This document shows, piece by piece, positions 24,095-33,677 of a stretch of 39,123 nt of DNA (positions are counted from its first letter, which is position 1; the number at the start of each line of letters is the position of its first letter). The DNA is from an uncultured Clostridia bacterium. GTDB taxonomy: Bacteria; Bacillota; Clostridia; TANB77; CAG-508. The stretch is from assembly GCA_944386175.1 (NCBI GenBank), contig CALXAB010000001.1, positions 111,645-150,767 of the forward strand, in the 5' to 3' direction. Made by a program: the position numbers and the translations under genes. Below the pieces are notes generated by a model. It saw nothing but the letters and a program-made list of their open reading frames with translations. It was not told the origin of the DNA and did not search any database.

Positions 24095-25669
24095 TTATCC
24101 TTTCATTAGATTTTTTATATATTCAACTTCTTCTTCTACATTCAATCTCATGAATATAGGTTCTCCTTTTTCTATAACTTTAATATTTGTTAATTTATCA
24201 TTTTCATATAATGAATTCCATGTTTTTAGTTTTTCTTCTTTTATCCCTAATTGCCTTAATATATTTTTAGCTGTTTGATTCATAAAAGGACTTATTAAAA
24301 TTGCAATTTTTCTTAAACTTTCTACTAGATGATACATACATGATTGTAATTTTTCATTTTCATTTTCTTTTACTAATATCCATGGTTGCGTTTCATCTAT
24401 GTATTTGTTTGTCCTTGAAATTAAATTCCATATTTCTTGAATGCTTATTGCTATTTCATAATTATTCCATTTTTGGTCAAATTCTTCTATTTGCTTTATA
24501 GTAAATTCTTCCATTTCTTTATCAACATTATTTGGAGTTCCATTATATTCTGGTAATATTCCATTATAATATTTGTTAACCATTGAAACAGTTCTATTCA
24601 ACAAATTACTTAAATCATTACATAAATCAAAATTATATCTTTCAATAAATGCTTCTGGTGTAAATAGCCCATCTTGATTAACTGGAACTTCTCTTAATAA
24701 AAAATATCTTGTTGCATCTAGTCCATATCTATCTACTAAATCTTCTGGATATATTACATTTCCTTTTGATTTTGACATTTTTCCATCTTTCATCATAATC
24801 CAATTATGCACTAGTATTGTTTTTGGAAGTGGTAAATCTAATGCCATTAAGAATATTGGCCAATATATTAAGTGAAATCTTGCTATATCTTTTCCAACAA
24901 TTTGTAAATCTGCTGGCCAGTATTTTTTAAATAAAGTCTCATCTTCTGACATATATCCTATTGCTGTTAAATAATTTGTTAATGCATCTACCCATACATA
25001 TATTACATGTTTTGGGTCTTTTAATACTTTTATTCCCCAATCAAATGATGTTCTTGTTACACATAAATCTTCTAACCCAGGTTTTATAAAATTATTTATC
25101 ATTTCACTTTTTCTATATTCTGGTTTAATGAAATCTGGATGCTCCTCATAATATTTTAATAATCTATCTGCATATTTTTTCATGTTAAAAAAGTATGCTT
25201 CTTCTTTCATTAATTTTACTTTTCTTCCACAATCTGGACATTTTCCATCTACTAATTGTGTTTGCGTAAAATATGTTTCGCATGGTACACAATACCATCC
25301 TTCATATTCTCCTTTATATATGTCTCCTTGTTCCATAAATTTATCAAATATTTTTTGTACTATTTTTTCATGTCTTGGCTCTGTTGTTTGTATAAAATCA
25401 TTATATTCTATCCCCATCTTTTCCCACAATTTTTTTGCCATTTCTGCCATTTCATCTACATATTCTTTAGGAGATTTATTAGCCTCTTTAGCTTTTTCTT
25501 CTATCTTCTGTCCATGCTCATCTGTTCCTGTCAACATATATGTATTTTCACCTTTTAATGCATGGTATTTTTTGATGCTATCTGCTAATACTGTTGTGTA
25601 CGCTGTTCCTATATGAAATCTTCCACTTGGATAGTATATAGGTGTTGTTACATAAAATTTGTTATCCAT
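24095..25669 (-). CDS. metG: Methionine--tRNA ligase
   Basis: A 524-residue class I synthetase that charges tRNA-Met. FHIGTAYTT (residues about 17-25) is the HIGH signature and KMSKSKGN (about 295-302) the KMSKS loop. A zinc knuckle with four cysteines (CVPC and CPDC, about 127-148) is present, as is the anticodon-binding WILVKE region. It lacks the C-terminal tRNA-binding domain of the longer bacterial enzymes (about 640 residues); that domain may be absent or encoded elsewhere. AAGGAG before ATG 25669. Own promoter at 25706-25734; no T-box leader is visible. Confidence 0.97.
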   Translation of the reverse strand: MDNKFYVTTPIYYPSGRFHIGTAYTTVLADSIKKYHALKGENTYMLTGTDEHGQKIEEKAKEANKSPKEYVDEMAEMAKKLWEKMGIEYNDFIQTTEPRHEKIVQKIFDKFMEQGDIYKGEYEGWYCVPCETYFTQTQLVDGKCPDCGRKVKLMKEEAYFFNMKKYADRLLKYYEEHPDFIKPEYRKSEMINNFIKPGLEDLCVTRTSFDWGIKVLKDPKHVIYVWVDALTNYLTAIGYMSEDETLFKKYWPADLQIVGKDIARFHLIYWPIFLMALDLPLPKTILVHNWIMMKDGKMSKSKGNVIYPEDLVDRYGLDATRYFLLREVPVNQDGLFTPEAFIERYNFDLCNDLSNLLNRTVSMVNKYYNGILPEYNGTPNNVDKEMEEFTIKQIEEFDQKWNNYEIAISIQEIWNLISRTNKYIDETQPWILVKENENEKLQSCMYHLVESLRKIAILISPFMNQTAKNILRQLGIKEEKLKTWNSLYENDKLTNIKVIEKGEPIFMRLNVEEEVEYIKNLMKG

Positions 25670-25705
25670 CTAAACTCACTCCTTACTTTGGCATAATCTG
25701 GTATT

Positions 25706-25734
25706 ATATTATCACAAAACCATTAATTTGTCTA
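25706..25734 (-). promoter_or_regulatory. Promoter of metG
   Basis: Minus-strand TAGACA (25729-25734), 17-base spacer, TAATAT (25706-25711). It sits between the metG start and the GGGGACGTTCC palindrome. Confidence 0.6.
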
Positions 25735-25741
25735 TACTTTT

Positions 25742-26032
25742 TTAGGGGACGTTCCTTCAATCCCTAAAATTAGGGAATATGGGGACGGACCTTGAGTCAA
25801 TTTGCTATTTAGGAGACAAACATCAAAAAAGAGGTTTCATTTATATTATTCATATTTTAGATTTAATAAGGATTCTCAACATAAAAACAAAGGTATTATA
25901 TATAATACCTTTGTTTAAAAATATTTAAAATCTAAATAGCAAATTATTATTTAATGGTATACCTAAAATAGCAAATTGACCCAAGGTCCGTCCCCATATC
26001 CCTAATTTTAGGGATTGAAGGAACGTCCCCTA
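25742..26032. repeat. Large nested palindrome with GGGGACGTTCC ends
   Basis: A near-perfect inverted repeat of about 65 bp (25742-25810 with 25966-26032) encloses further nested arms (ATTTTAGATTTA and its partner) and a perfect 32-bp palindrome at 25885-25916. The terminal units read GGGGACGTTCCTTCAATCCC, TAAAATTAGGGA, GGGGACGGACC. It fills the gap 25670-26029. The last bases overlap the TAG stop codon of the P-type ATPase gene. Related units lie at 29151-29196, 29601-29779 and 39041-39123. Confidence 0.85.
25885..25916. terminator. Perfect palindrome, likely terminator of the ATPase gene
   Basis: AAACAAAGGTATTATA followed by its exact complement with no unpaired loop in the DNA, AT-rich flanks; located 115 bp past the ATPase stop. 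Confidence 0.6.
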
Positions 26033-28741
26033 ATTTATTTTAAATAATTTAAATAATTCAACAATAACTAATGGTGCAAATATTAGTAATATTAATTCAA
26101 TAATATTTTCTGTTGGTAATAATGGTATGCTAAATATTGTTCTTAATGCTGGAATTGCTAATATTATAAGCATTAATGCTGCTGAACCTAATATTGCCCA
26201 AATTAATTTACTATTATTAAATACCTTTGTTTTAAATATAGATTTTTTATTATTTCTAACATTAAATACATGTACTAGTTCTGACATAGCAAGTGTCACA
26301 AAGGCCATTGTTTGTCCTACTTCTATTTTTGATTCATCTAATGTTAGACCATCTATTGGTTCTGTTGTTGTAGCTAATCCTATCATAAATGCTCCTAAAG
26401 TTAATAATCCAATCATTATACCTTGATATACTATTCTCCAAGTCATGCCTTTTGTAAATATACCTTTTCCTGGCTTTGTTGGTTTTCTATTCATAATGTC
26501 CGAATTTGCTGGATCAAATGCTAGTGCTAATGCTGGTAATGAGTCTGTTACAAGATTTATCCATAATATGTGTATTGGTAATAATATTTCTAGATGTGTA
26601 ATATCTGTTATTCCGAACCAACTAGCAAATAGTGGTGTACATAGTGTTGCAATAAATAGTACTACAATTTCTCCAACATTACTAGATAATAGAAATTGTA
26701 TTACTTTTAAAATATTATCATATATACGTCTTCCTTCTTCTACTGCTGATACGATTGTTGCAAAATTGTCATCTGTTAATATTACATCTGCTGCTTCTTT
26801 TGCTACATCTGTCCCAACTATTCCCATAGCACATCCAATGTCAGAAGTTTTTAGTGCTGGACTATCATTTACTCCATCTCCTGTCATTGCTACTATTTCA
26901 CCATTTTTTTGCCATGCTCTTACTATTCTTACTTTATGCTCTGGTGAAACTCTTGCATATACAGAATAATGCCTAACATTTTTTTCTAATTCTTCATCTG
27001 ACATTTTTTCTAATTCTAGTCCTGTTATTGCTTCGTCTTCATTTTCTAGAATTCCTAATTTTTTGGCTATTGCTGTTGCTGTAATTTTATGGTCTCCTGT
27101 TATCATTACTGTTTTTATTCCTGCCGTTTTACATTTTTCTACAGCTTTTTTTGCTTCTTCTCTTGGAGGATCTATCATTCCTACCATTCCAACAAAAATT
27201 AAGTCTTTTTCTAAGTTATTTATATCTTCTTTTGTAGGTTTGTGATCTATTTCTTTGTATGCACATGCAAGAACTCTTAAGGCTTCCTTTGCCATATTTT
27301 CATTTTCTTGTTTTATTGTTTCTATATATTCATTAAGATTTTTCTTTACTTCTCCATTTGATAAATAACTATTGCAATTGCTTAGTAATTCATCAACTCC
27401 ACCTTTTGTATATACTATATATTTTCCATTTACTTCATTAACGGTTGTCATTAATTTTCTGTCTGAATCAAATGGTATTTCTTCTATACGAGGTGTTCTA
27501 TCATATATTGATGGATCAAAATCTAACTTAAATGCCATATCTACTAATGCTGTTTCTGTTGGATCTCCTGTTAAAGCTCCATCTTTTGAAATTTTTGTAT
27601 CATTACAAAGCATATTGGCATATATTAATTTTTTGATATCTTCATTTATATTGTTTTTATATTCCTCTACATTCTTTGTTTCTGAATTTATAAATATTTT
27701 TTCCACTGTCATTTTATTTTGAGTTAATGTTCCTGTTTTATCAGAACATATTACTGTACTACTTCCTAGGGTTTCTACTGCTGGTAACCTTTTGACTATA
27801 GCATGTCTTTTTACCATTTTTTGTACACCTATAGCTAGTACTATTGTAGATACTGCTACTAATCCTTCTGGTATGGCTGCAACAGCTAAACTTACTGCTG
27901 TCATAAACATATGAATTGGTTCTTTTCCTTGTACTAGTCCAACTATGAATATAACTATACATATTACTAATGCTGATATTCCCAAAGTTTTGCCTAATTT
28001 ATTTAATTTTTGTTGAAGTGGTGTTTCTTGTTTTTCTGTATTATTTATCATTCCTGCTATTTTTCCAACTTCTGTTGTCATTCCTGTTTCTACTACTATT
28101 CCTTTTCCTCTTCCATATGTTACTAAACTAGAAGAAAATAGTATATTTGTTCTATCTCCAATACCTATTTCCTTTTCTGATATTACATTAGTGGTCTTTT
28201 CAACTGGTACTGATTCCCCTGTTAATGATGCTTCTTGCGATTTTAAATTTATTGCTTCTATTATTCTTAAATCTGCCGGTATATAATCGCCTGTATCTAG
28301 TACTACAATATCTCCTGGAACTAATTCTTTTGCTGGTATTACTGTTACTTCTCCGTTTCTAATAACTTTTGAAGCATGATCAGTTAATTTTTGCAAGGCC
28401 TCTAATGATTTCTCTGCTTTTGATTCCTGTGTTACTCCTATTATGGCATTTACTATAACTACAATTAATATTATGATTGTATCTGTAATACCTTCTCCTT
28501 CTGCTATTCCAACTGCACCTGATACTAGTGCTGCTATAATTAATACTATTATTGAAAAATCTTTAAATTGATCTATAAATCTTTGTAATAAAGTTTTCTT
28601 TTTTGTTGCTTTTAGTTCATTATATCCATATTTTTCTTGCCTTGTTTTTACCTCTTCTAATGTTAATCCATTTTCTGCATTTGTGTTTAATTCTTTTTCT
28701 ACATCCTCAATACTTTTGTTAAACCAGCTTTTGTTTTCCAA
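26030..28741 (-). CDS. P-type cation-transporting ATPase (calcium type by family, probably Mn2+ export)
   Basis: A 903-residue P2A-type pump. Actuator motif TGES (about 173), phosphorylation site DKTGTLT (Asp about 332), hinge GDGVND (about 618), membrane motifs PEGL and NLVTD as in SERCA-like Ca2+ ATPases, ten predicted membrane helices. It exports Ca2+ and/or Mn2+. The leader carries a yybP-ykoY Mn2+ riboswitch (28835-28956); the lactococcal pump YoaB is a known P-type ATPase under this switch, so Mn2+ detoxification is the better prediction. Start is TTG 28741 with AGGAGAGG upstream. Its TAG stop overlaps a GGGGACG repeat. Confidence 0.93.
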   Translation of the reverse strand: MENKSWFNKSIEDVEKELNTNAENGLTLEEVKTRQEKYGYNELKATKKKTLLQRFIDQFKDFSIIVLIIAALVSGAVGIAEGEGITDTIIILIVVIVNAIIGVTQESKAEKSLEALQKLTDHASKVIRNGEVTVIPAKELVPGDIVVLDTGDYIPADLRIIEAINLKSQEASLTGESVPVEKTTNVISEKEIGIGDRTNILFSSSLVTYGRGKGIVVETGMTTEVGKIAGMINNTEKQETPLQQKLNKLGKTLGISALVICIVIFIVGLVQGKEPIHMFMTAVSLAVAAIPEGLVAVSTIVLAIGVQKMVKRHAIVKRLPAVETLGSSTVICSDKTGTLTQNKMTVEKIFINSETKNVEEYKNNINEDIKKLIYANMLCNDTKISKDGALTGDPTETALVDMAFKLDFDPSIYDRTPRIEEIPFDSDRKLMTTVNEVNGKYIVYTKGGVDELLSNCNSYLSNGEVKKNLNEYIETIKQENENMAKEALRVLACAYKEIDHKPTKEDINNLEKDLIFVGMVGMIDPPREEAKKAVEKCKTAGIKTVMITGDHKITATAIAKKLGILENEDEAITGLELEKMSDEELEKNVRHYSVYARVSPEHKVRIVRAWQKNGEIVAMTGDGVNDSPALKTSDIGCAMGIVGTDVAKEAADVILTDDNFATIVSAVEEGRRIYDNILKVIQFLLSSNVGEIVVLFIATLCTPLFASWFGITDITHLEILLPIHILWINLVTDSLPALALAFDPANSDIMNRKPTKPGKGIFTKGMTWRIVYQGIMIGLLTLGAFMIGLATTTEPIDGLTLDESKIEVGQTMAFVTLAMSELVHVFNVRNNKKSIFKTKVFNNSKLIWAILGSAALMLIILAIPALRTIFSIPLLPTENIIELILLIFAPLVIVELFKLFKIN

Positions 28742-28834
28742 ATTAATCCTCTCCTTTTTTATCTTATTTTTTGTTTTTTATTGTGTTTTTATACTATATT
28801 TGCTTTGTATAACTTTTTTACCTTATCTTTTTTC

Positions 28835-28956
28835 AAAAAAAGACTCCTAAAAGGAATTTAATCCTTTTAAAAGTCTTGCTTGCTTGTTAAAGCTCACTAG
28901 CCAGATACTTTTGTATCGCGACTGTTGACTAGTAATAAAAAGCTACTCCCTTTTAA
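28835..28956 (-). promoter_or_regulatory. yybP-ykoY manganese riboswitch with terminator
   Basis: Read on the minus strand: P1 (TTAAAAG, 28950-28956), AAAGGGAGTAGC, GTCAACAG, then TGAGCTTT and CAAGACTTTTAA closing P1 (28867-28873). GGGAGTAGC and the closing AAGAC-TTT are hallmarks of this class. The 3' strand of P1 is also the left arm of a terminator (AAAAGGATTAAATTCCTTTT, U-run at 28841-28835). The two pairings exclude each other, so Mn2+ binding should stabilise P1 and allow transcription of the ATPase 94 bp downstream. Confidence 0.85.
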
Positions 28957-28999
28957 TTAAATTTTTTTAATTTGTATGATTTATAATAATACATTATTT

Positions 29000-29074
29000 T
29001 GGTGACCCGTACGGGAATCGAACCCATGATTCCACCTTGAGAGGGTGGCGTCTTAACCGCTTGACCAACGGGCC
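29000..29074 (-). tRNA. tRNA-Glu (anticodon CUC)
   Basis: Full cloverleaf: acceptor GGCCCGT with ACGGGTC, anticodon stem CCACC/GGTGG, loop CTCTCAA (anticodon at 29039-29041), T-arm GGTTCGATTCC, and an encoded CCA end. The CUC anticodon reads GAG; it lies 44 bp upstream of the riboswitch in the same direction. Confidence 0.95.
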
Positions 29075-29150
29075 AATTAATACTTTATATTTATATCACT
29101 TTTTCTGGTTTTAGTCAACTAGTAAAATAATTTTTTTACCAAATGTGACA

Positions 29151-29196
29151 GGGGATATTCCTTTAATCCCAAAATTTAAGGATTAAAGAAACATCC
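29151..29196. repeat. Degenerate GGGGACGTTCC-family hairpin at the end of mrnC
   Basis: GGGGATATTCCTTTAATCCC and, in reverse, GGATGTTTCTTTAATCC form an imperfect hairpin clearly related to the other units. The mrnC stop codon (29176-29178) and its last codons lie inside. Confidence 0.7.
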
Positions 29197-29583
29197 ACAA
29201 TTTAATAAATATTTAATTCTTTCATTTTGTTTAGTTAAGTATAAATATCCTATCAATCCTTCAAAAGCTGTTGCATACATGTATTCTTGAACATTAGAGT
29301 TTTTTGGTAAATGATGATTTTGTGTATTTCTTGTTCTTCTAACTATATCTTTTTCTTCGTCTGTTAATTCATCTTCGATTTTTTTTAATAACTCTGCTTG
29401 GCTTTTTGCTTTTACATATTTGATTGCTTCTATATGTAATTGATGTGGTTTCATTTTTGTTTTATTTACTAGTTTTGTTCTTATGTATAATTCATATACA
29501 CAATCACCTACATATGCCCATGTTAATGGTGAAAGTAAATTTATATCTTCATCTGTTCTGTTTATTTCAAATAAATCTTCCAT
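29176..29583 (-). CDS. mrnC: Mini-ribonuclease III
   Basis: A 135-residue RNase III-like enzyme lacking the double-stranded RNA-binding domain. AYVGDCVYELYIR (about 25-37) carries the catalytic acidic residue, ATAFEGLIGYLYL (about 109-121) the second metal-binding Glu. In Bacillus the enzyme matures 23S rRNA together with ribosomal protein L3. The last seven residues (CGCFFNP) and the stop come from a degenerate repeat. AGGAGG eight bases before ATG 29583. Downstream of rbgA, with a repeat block in between. Confidence 0.93.
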   Translation of the reverse strand: MEDLFEINRTDEDINLLSPLTWAYVGDCVYELYIRTKLVNKTKMKPHQLHIEAIKYVKAKSQAELLKKIEDELTDEEKDIVRRTRNTQNHHLPKNSNVQEYMYATAFEGLIGYLYLTKQNERIKYLLNCGCFFNP

Positions 29584-29600
29584 TTAATTTTAACCTCCTT

Positions 29601-29779
29601 CTAAGGGGACGTTCCTTCTATCCCGAAAATTAGGGAACAAAGGGACGGACCTGTTTTAAATTATTACAGGTCCGTCCCTTTGTTCCCTAATTTTCGGGAT
29701 TGAAGGAACGTCCCCTTTGGCCATCTCAAGGTCCGTCCCCACTTTCCCTAATTTTCGGGATTGAAGGAACGTCCCCTTT
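29601..29779. repeat. GGGGACGTTCC repeat block: palindrome plus a third unit
   Basis: Units at 29603-29654 (plus) and 29666-29717 (minus) form a palindrome with an 11-base loop; a third unit in minus orientation follows at 29727-29779. The third unit encodes the last residues and stop of rbgA. The block ends two bases before the mrnC ribosome binding site. Confidence 0.9.
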
Positions 29780-30692
29780 GACCCTTTGGCACTTTTTCTA
29801 TTGTTATTTCTCCTAGTTTACCATTTTTAAATTCATCTAAAATAATTTTTGCAGTTTTTTCTTCATCTATATTACCACCAGATACAATACATCCTCTTTT
29901 TCTTCCTATTTCTAGCATTACTTCATATATATTACTGTTCTCTTCTTGGTCCTGACTTAATATAGCCTCCACCTCTTTGTTATCTAATTTATATCTATCA
30001 CAAAGTATTTTTCTATAATTATATAATAAAAATTTAGTCAATTGATAAGCTATTTCTACTTTTTCTATTACTTCTTCTTTTATTGAGCCTGTATATGCTA
30101 AATTTAAGGCTACTTCTTCACTTTCAAATTTTGGCCACAATACTCCTGGAGTGTCTAATAGTTCTACTTTGTTATTTATTCGTATCCATTGTTTTTGCTT
30201 AGTAATTCCTGGTTTGTTTCCTACTCCTGCTGTTGTTCTTTTTGATATTCTGTTTATAAATGATGATTTTCCCACATTTGGTATTCCTAGTACCATTACT
30301 CTAATTTTTCTTCCTGTTCTACCTTTTTGTATTTGATTTTCTTTTTCTTCTTGCATTAATTTTTCTATTTTTCTTATACATTCTTGTATCCCTTTTCCTG
30401 AGTTAGAATCTGTTAATATTGCTGGTATTCCTTTTTTTTCAAAATATTCTATCCACTTTTTGTTTTCTTTTTCGTCTGCTAAATCACATTTGTTTAATGC
30501 TACTAATTTTTTCTTTCCTTTTGTGATATTTGCTATATCTGGATTTTGGCTAGATTTCGGTATCCTTGCATCTAATAATTCTACTACTACATCTATTAAT
30601 TTTAAATCTTCTTGTATTTGTCTTTTTGTTTTTGCCATATGGCCTGGGTACCAATTAATATTTGTTTTATTTGCCTCTTGCTCATTACTCAT
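29748..30692 (-). CDS. rbgA: Ribosome biogenesis GTPase RbgA/YlqF
   Basis: About 314 residues, a circularly permuted GTPase that acts in late assembly of the 50S subunit. NWYPGHMAKTKRQI opens the protein; the order is G4 (NKCD), G1 (GIPNVGKSSFINR), G3 (DTPGVLWP), then the C-terminal ANTAR-like helical part. Family members usually end near residue 285-290. Here a tail ending KGQRGRSFNPEN is read from the GGGGACGTTCC repeat. Start chosen at ATG 30692 (MSNEQEANK); ATG 30704 is in frame but directly abuts AAAAGGA. Upstream of mrnC. Confidence 0.93.
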   Translation of the reverse strand: MSNEQEANKTNINWYPGHMAKTKRQIQEDLKLIDVVVELLDARIPKSSQNPDIANITKGKKKLVALNKCDLADEKENKKWIEYFEKKGIPAILTDSNSGKGIQECIRKIEKLMQEEKENQIQKGRTGRKIRVMVLGIPNVGKSSFINRISKRTTAGVGNKPGITKQKQWIRINNKVELLDTPGVLWPKFESEEVALNLAYTGSIKEEVIEKVEIAYQLTKFLLYNYRKILCDRYKLDNKEVEAILSQDQEENSNIYEVMLEIGRKRGCIVSGGNIDEEKTAKIILDEFKNGKLGEITIEKVPKGQRGRSFNPEN

Positions 30693-30767
30693 TATTAACA
30701 TCATTCCTTTTGTATAAAATTTTCTATATTTTTCACTTTTTGCTATAAATCAATTACAATTTGCTAT

Positions 30768-31253
30768 TTACATTGTCCTATAATTATTCTTATCTGCTCT
30801 ATCGTCTAGTTTTCTATCAAAGTCTTTATTTTTATAAAACCAATCTGTTTTTTTATCTTTTGGATTTGCTTTTCTTTGTTTGTCTAGTAATAAATCTATT
30901 AGTACAGCCAATGGTAATGCCACACCTATTAATGAAACTAACATACTTAAAGAAGTTCCCATTGTTATTTCTTGTGTCATATCTTCAAATATTGATGTTA
31001 GTTTTGTTGTTAAATCTGCTCCAAAATATAAACCATATGACAGTAAATATATTAATGCTCCTATCATTTTTCTTTTTATTACTAAAATTAAACATAATAG
31101 TACTACAAATAATAATAATATTTCCAGTTGTTTATTTAATGGTATTATTCCTGCAAAATCTGATCCTAGTTCGTATGTAAATGTTACTATTATTCTAAAT
31201 ACCCAAAACATAACCATAAATATTACTAATAAATATGTTGACAAATTTCTCAT
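30768..31253 (-). CDS. Small integral membrane protein of unknown function
   Basis: A 161-residue protein with four hydrophobic segments (about 5-28, 43-60, 65-80, 103-125) and a highly charged cytoplasmic tail (KQRKANPKDKKTDWFYKNKD onward). No family recognised. AGGGTG eight bases before ATG 31253. It lies 75 bp upstream of rbgA in the same direction. Confidence 0.65.
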   Translation of the reverse strand: MRNLSTYLLVIFMVMFWVFRIIVTFTYELGSDFAGIIPLNKQLEILLLFVVLLCLILVIKRKMIGALIYLLSYGLYFGADLTTKLTSIFEDMTQEITMGTSLSMLVSLIGVALPLAVLIDLLLDKQRKANPKDKKTDWFYKNKDFDRKLDDRADKNNYRTM

Positions 31254-31302
31254 TTGTTTTTCACCCTTTCATTTTTTATAATTTTTTTATTTTGTTTTTA
31301 AT

Positions 31303-31395
31303 ACGTAGGAAAGGCTAACTTTCTTTTGAAAATAAAAATTGTTTATTTTCACTTTGAGCCTAAGTAACTTAAAGTTTTATATTGTTTCCTATTGT
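31303..31395. repeat. Hairpin related to family B with an internal insertion
   Basis: GTAGGAAAGGCTAACTTTC at the left and TTTCCTATTGTATAATAAA at the right match the second hairpin of family B copy 2 (AGGAAAGGGTAACTTTCCTATT), but about 60 bp separate the two halves. Non-coding; most of the gap 31254-31465. Confidence 0.5.
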
Positions 31396-31407
31396 ATAAT
31401 AAATATC

Positions 31408-31445
31408 AAAAAATCCCATTTTATATTTAGAAAAATTAAAATGGA
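31408..31445 (-). terminator. Terminator after the DUF1292 gene
   Basis: On the minus strand TCCATTTTAA and TAAAATGGGA pair, followed by six T's (31413-31408). It lies just past the stop at 31466. Confidence 0.75.
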
Positions 31446-31465
31446 ATTTTATATGGTATTTATCC

Positions 31466-31774
31466 TTAATCTACAAAATCGAAGTCATCTTTAAATTTTT
31501 CTTTGAATATTTCAAATACTTTACTTAGCACTTCTTCATCTTCAATACTTACATATGATTCTTCATCTGAATCTTCATCATCTGAGTCTTCTACTTTTAA
31601 TATTACTACTTCTCCTTCTTCTTCTTCTCCTTCTTCTGTTATTGGTAATAATACTACATATTCTTCATCATCTAACTCTACTAAATCTAAAAATTCAAAT
31701 TTCACTTCATTTCCATCTTCGTCATTTAATACGACTATATTATCTAAATCCTCTCCTTCATAATTTTCGTCCAT
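31466..31774 (-). CDS. DUF1292 protein (YrzB-like)
   Basis: A 102-residue, strongly acidic protein. NIVVLNDEDGNEVKFEFLDL and EYVVLLPITEE are the DUF1292 pattern. Function unknown; the gene typically follows ruvX and ireB in Bacillota, as here. AAGGAG before ATG 31774. Last gene before the terminator at 31408. Confidence 0.9.
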   Translation of the reverse strand: MDENYEGEDLDNIVVLNDEDGNEVKFEFLDLVELDDEEYVVLLPITEEGEEEEGEVVILKVEDSDDEDSDEESYVSIEDEEVLSKVFEIFKEKFKDDFDFVD

Positions 31775-31835
31775 TTTTATTCTCCTTTCTTTTTATTGTT
31801 TTTTATATTATCATTTAACATATCTTAATTGTATA

Positions 31836-32258
31836 TTAAATGTTTTTAACTTTATTTAAGTATGTTTCTAAAATATATTCCGCAGATATAGTATCTACTA
31901 TATTTTTCTTTTTATGCTTATTAATGTCTAAAAAGTTCATTGTTCTATGTGCTGTAACTGTTGTTAGTCTTTCATCTATTGTATCAATTTTTAATTTATT
32001 ATATTTACATTTTAATTTATGAACAAATTCTTGTGTTATTTTTGCTCTCTCTGATATTGTGCCATTCATATTTAATGGCATTCCTACTACTATAGTATCA
32101 ATTTCATATTGTTCTAGTATTTTGTCTATCTCTTTTAGTATAATTTTATCTGAATTATTTCTTTGTATTGTTCTTAATCCTTGTACTGTTATATTTAAAC
32201 TATCAGTAATTGCAATTCCAACTCTTGCTTGTCCATAATCAATTCCTAAAATTCTCAT
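31836..32258 (-). CDS. ruvX: Putative Holliday junction resolvase RuvX/YqgF
   Basis: A 140-residue RNase H-fold protein. [19 protein letters not shown] contains the first catalytic Asp, [11 protein letters not shown] the middle motif, and DERLTTVTA the second acidic motif. Members are linked to junction resolution and to rRNA processing. ATG overlaps the ireB stop by four bases. Confidence 0.95.
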   Translation of the reverse strand: MRILGIDYGQARVGIAITDSLNITVQGLRTIQRNNSDKIILKEIDKILEQYEIDTIVVGMPLNMNGTISERAKITQEFVHKLKCKYNKLKIDTIDERLTTVTAHRTMNFLDINKHKKKNIVDTISAEYILETYLNKVKNI

Positions 32259-32515
32259 TGTCCTTTATCTAACCCTATATAATTTTTTACCATTTTTTCT
32301 AATAATTCGTCTCTTTCGATTGTCCTTATTTTATTTCTAGCGTCTTTATGACTTGTAATATATGTCGGATCTCCTGATAATATATATCCAACTATTTGAT
32401 TTATTGGATTATATCCTTTTTCTACTAATGCTTCATATACTTCTTTTAAAACTTCTTGACATTTAGCATTTTCTTCTCTTTCTACTTTAAAATACATTGT
32501 TTTGTCAAATCCCAT
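32255..32515 (-). CDS. ireB: IreB-family regulatory phosphoprotein
   Basis: An 86-residue protein: [35 protein letters not shown] and RIERDELL-like ending match IreB. In Enterococcus it is a target of the PASTA kinase IreK on N-terminal threonines and affects cephalosporin resistance; Thr6 is available here. Overlaps ruvX; 14 bp after the GAF/GGDEF gene, so part of a longer run. Confidence 0.95.
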   Translation of the reverse strand: MGFDKTMYFKVEREENAKCQEVLKEVYEALVEKGYNPINQIVGYILSGDPTYITSHKDARNKIRTIERDELLEKMVKNYIGLDKGQ

Positions 32516-32529
32516 AATGTTACCTCCTT

Positions 32530-33657
32530 TTATATATTAGTTATATCACTCTCTTCTTCTGGAGCATTATCTAAATATTCTTCTAATTTCTTTAATACCT
32601 CTTCTAATCCTGTACCTTTATAATATGATGATATTGCAAAATTTAGTATTGGTCTTGCAATTTGTGATGTTATATTTGCATTTTTGAATTTTACATCTAA
32701 ACTAAATTTAGCTACTTCTTCTTCTGTTAAACTTATTTCCATATTTTCTATTTTTTCTTTTAAATCATTTAAAAAATTTCCTACTGAATTTGTATCTACA
32801 CCTGATAATGCAATTACAAATTTAGGTCCCATATATCTAATAAAAATATAGTCTTCTGATATACTTTCTTTAACTAGTTCACTTATCTGTGTTATTACTT
32901 TGTTTCCTAATTCTCTTGAATATTTATTATTTATTTCTTGTATATTAACAATTTTGAACATACACATTGTTGATATTGTATATTGATCTATTACTTTTTT
33001 TCCTTCTCCATATAGATACTCTTCTGAATATAATCCAGTAAACAAATCTTTTCTAACTATTGTTTCTAGTGTTTTTTGATGTACAACTGTTTTTAAAACA
33101 GATACTATATTTTCTTTAATTACTTCTAATACAGTTGTATCTACATTGTCAAAATCATGTGGTGTACCACTTTCTATAATCCAATATCCAATATACACAT
33201 TATCTATATATAATGGAAAAAATATTGCTGATTTTGCTCTTCCAAATTCCATTTTCTGATATGGTAATCTTTCACTATCATTATTTACTGTAACATATTT
33301 AGGAGTGGCAGTTTCTATGCTATCTTTAAACATTTCAACATCTTGTAAACCTTTTAATGTTGGCCAATGTTTTTGATCTACATTTGATGCTTTTATTTGA
33401 TATTCTGCACCATCAAACACAACTATTGTAGAATATTTTATTTCGTATTTTTCTATTAATATATTGTTAATTTTCTTTATTTTTTCATCAACTGAAGATG
33501 TTTCTCCTATTGCATTCAAAAAATCTTGAACAACATATAGATTTGTTATTTTTTGATTAATGTTTTTAAATTTTTGTATTTTTTTATGTATTGTTATATT
33601 GTAAATTATTAGCCCTATAACTATTAAAACTAATATTACTACTATTGCTATTATCAC
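32530..33657 (-). CDS. Membrane-anchored GAF plus degenerate GGDEF protein
   Basis: A 375-residue protein: one membrane helix (about 2-21), a short helical linker, a GAF-like sensory domain (about 45-190) and a GGDEF-fold domain (about 205-360, starting [16 protein letters not shown]). The active-site loop is RYMGPKF (about 274-280) instead of RYGGDEF, so the residues that bind metal and make c-di-GMP are lost. It is probably a ligand-binding or scaffold protein. Start is GTG 33657, seven bases after GGGGGG. It follows the CpaE-like gene by 20 bp. Confidence 0.8.
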   Translation of the reverse strand: MIIAIVVILVLIVIGLIIYNITIHKKIQKFKNINQKITNLYVVQDFLNAIGETSSVDEKIKKINNILIEKYEIKYSTIVVFDGAEYQIKASNVDQKHWPTLKGLQDVEMFKDSIETATPKYVTVNNDSERLPYQKMEFGRAKSAIFFPLYIDNVYIGYWIIESGTPHDFDNVDTTVLEVIKENIVSVLKTVVHQKTLETIVRKDLFTGLYSEEYLYGEGKKVIDQYTISTMCMFKIVNIQEINNKYSRELGNKVITQISELVKESISEDYIFIRYMGPKFVIALSGVDTNSVGNFLNDLKEKIENMEISLTEEEVAKFSLDVKFKNANITSQIARPILNFAISSYYKGTGLEEVLKKLEEYLDNAPEEESDITNI

Positions 33658-33677
33658 TTATTTGCCCCCCTTTAGGC

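Noticed and set aside
25670-25741. T-box riboswitch upstream of metG
   Set aside because: The region between promoter and start is under 40 bases and has no specifier loop or T-box sequence.
26445-26969. 174-codon plus-strand frame opposite the P-type ATPase
   Set aside because: Mirror frame of the conserved ATPase; no initiation signals.
29601-29779. CRISPR reading of the GGGGACGTTCC units
   Set aside because: Units are in mixed orientation, abut or pair as palindromes, and have no unique spacers of constant length.
30761-31281. Two plus-strand frames (139 and 133 codons) opposite the small membrane protein gene
   Set aside because: Both are shadows of the minus-strand gene, which has a good ribosome binding site and membrane-protein periodicity.
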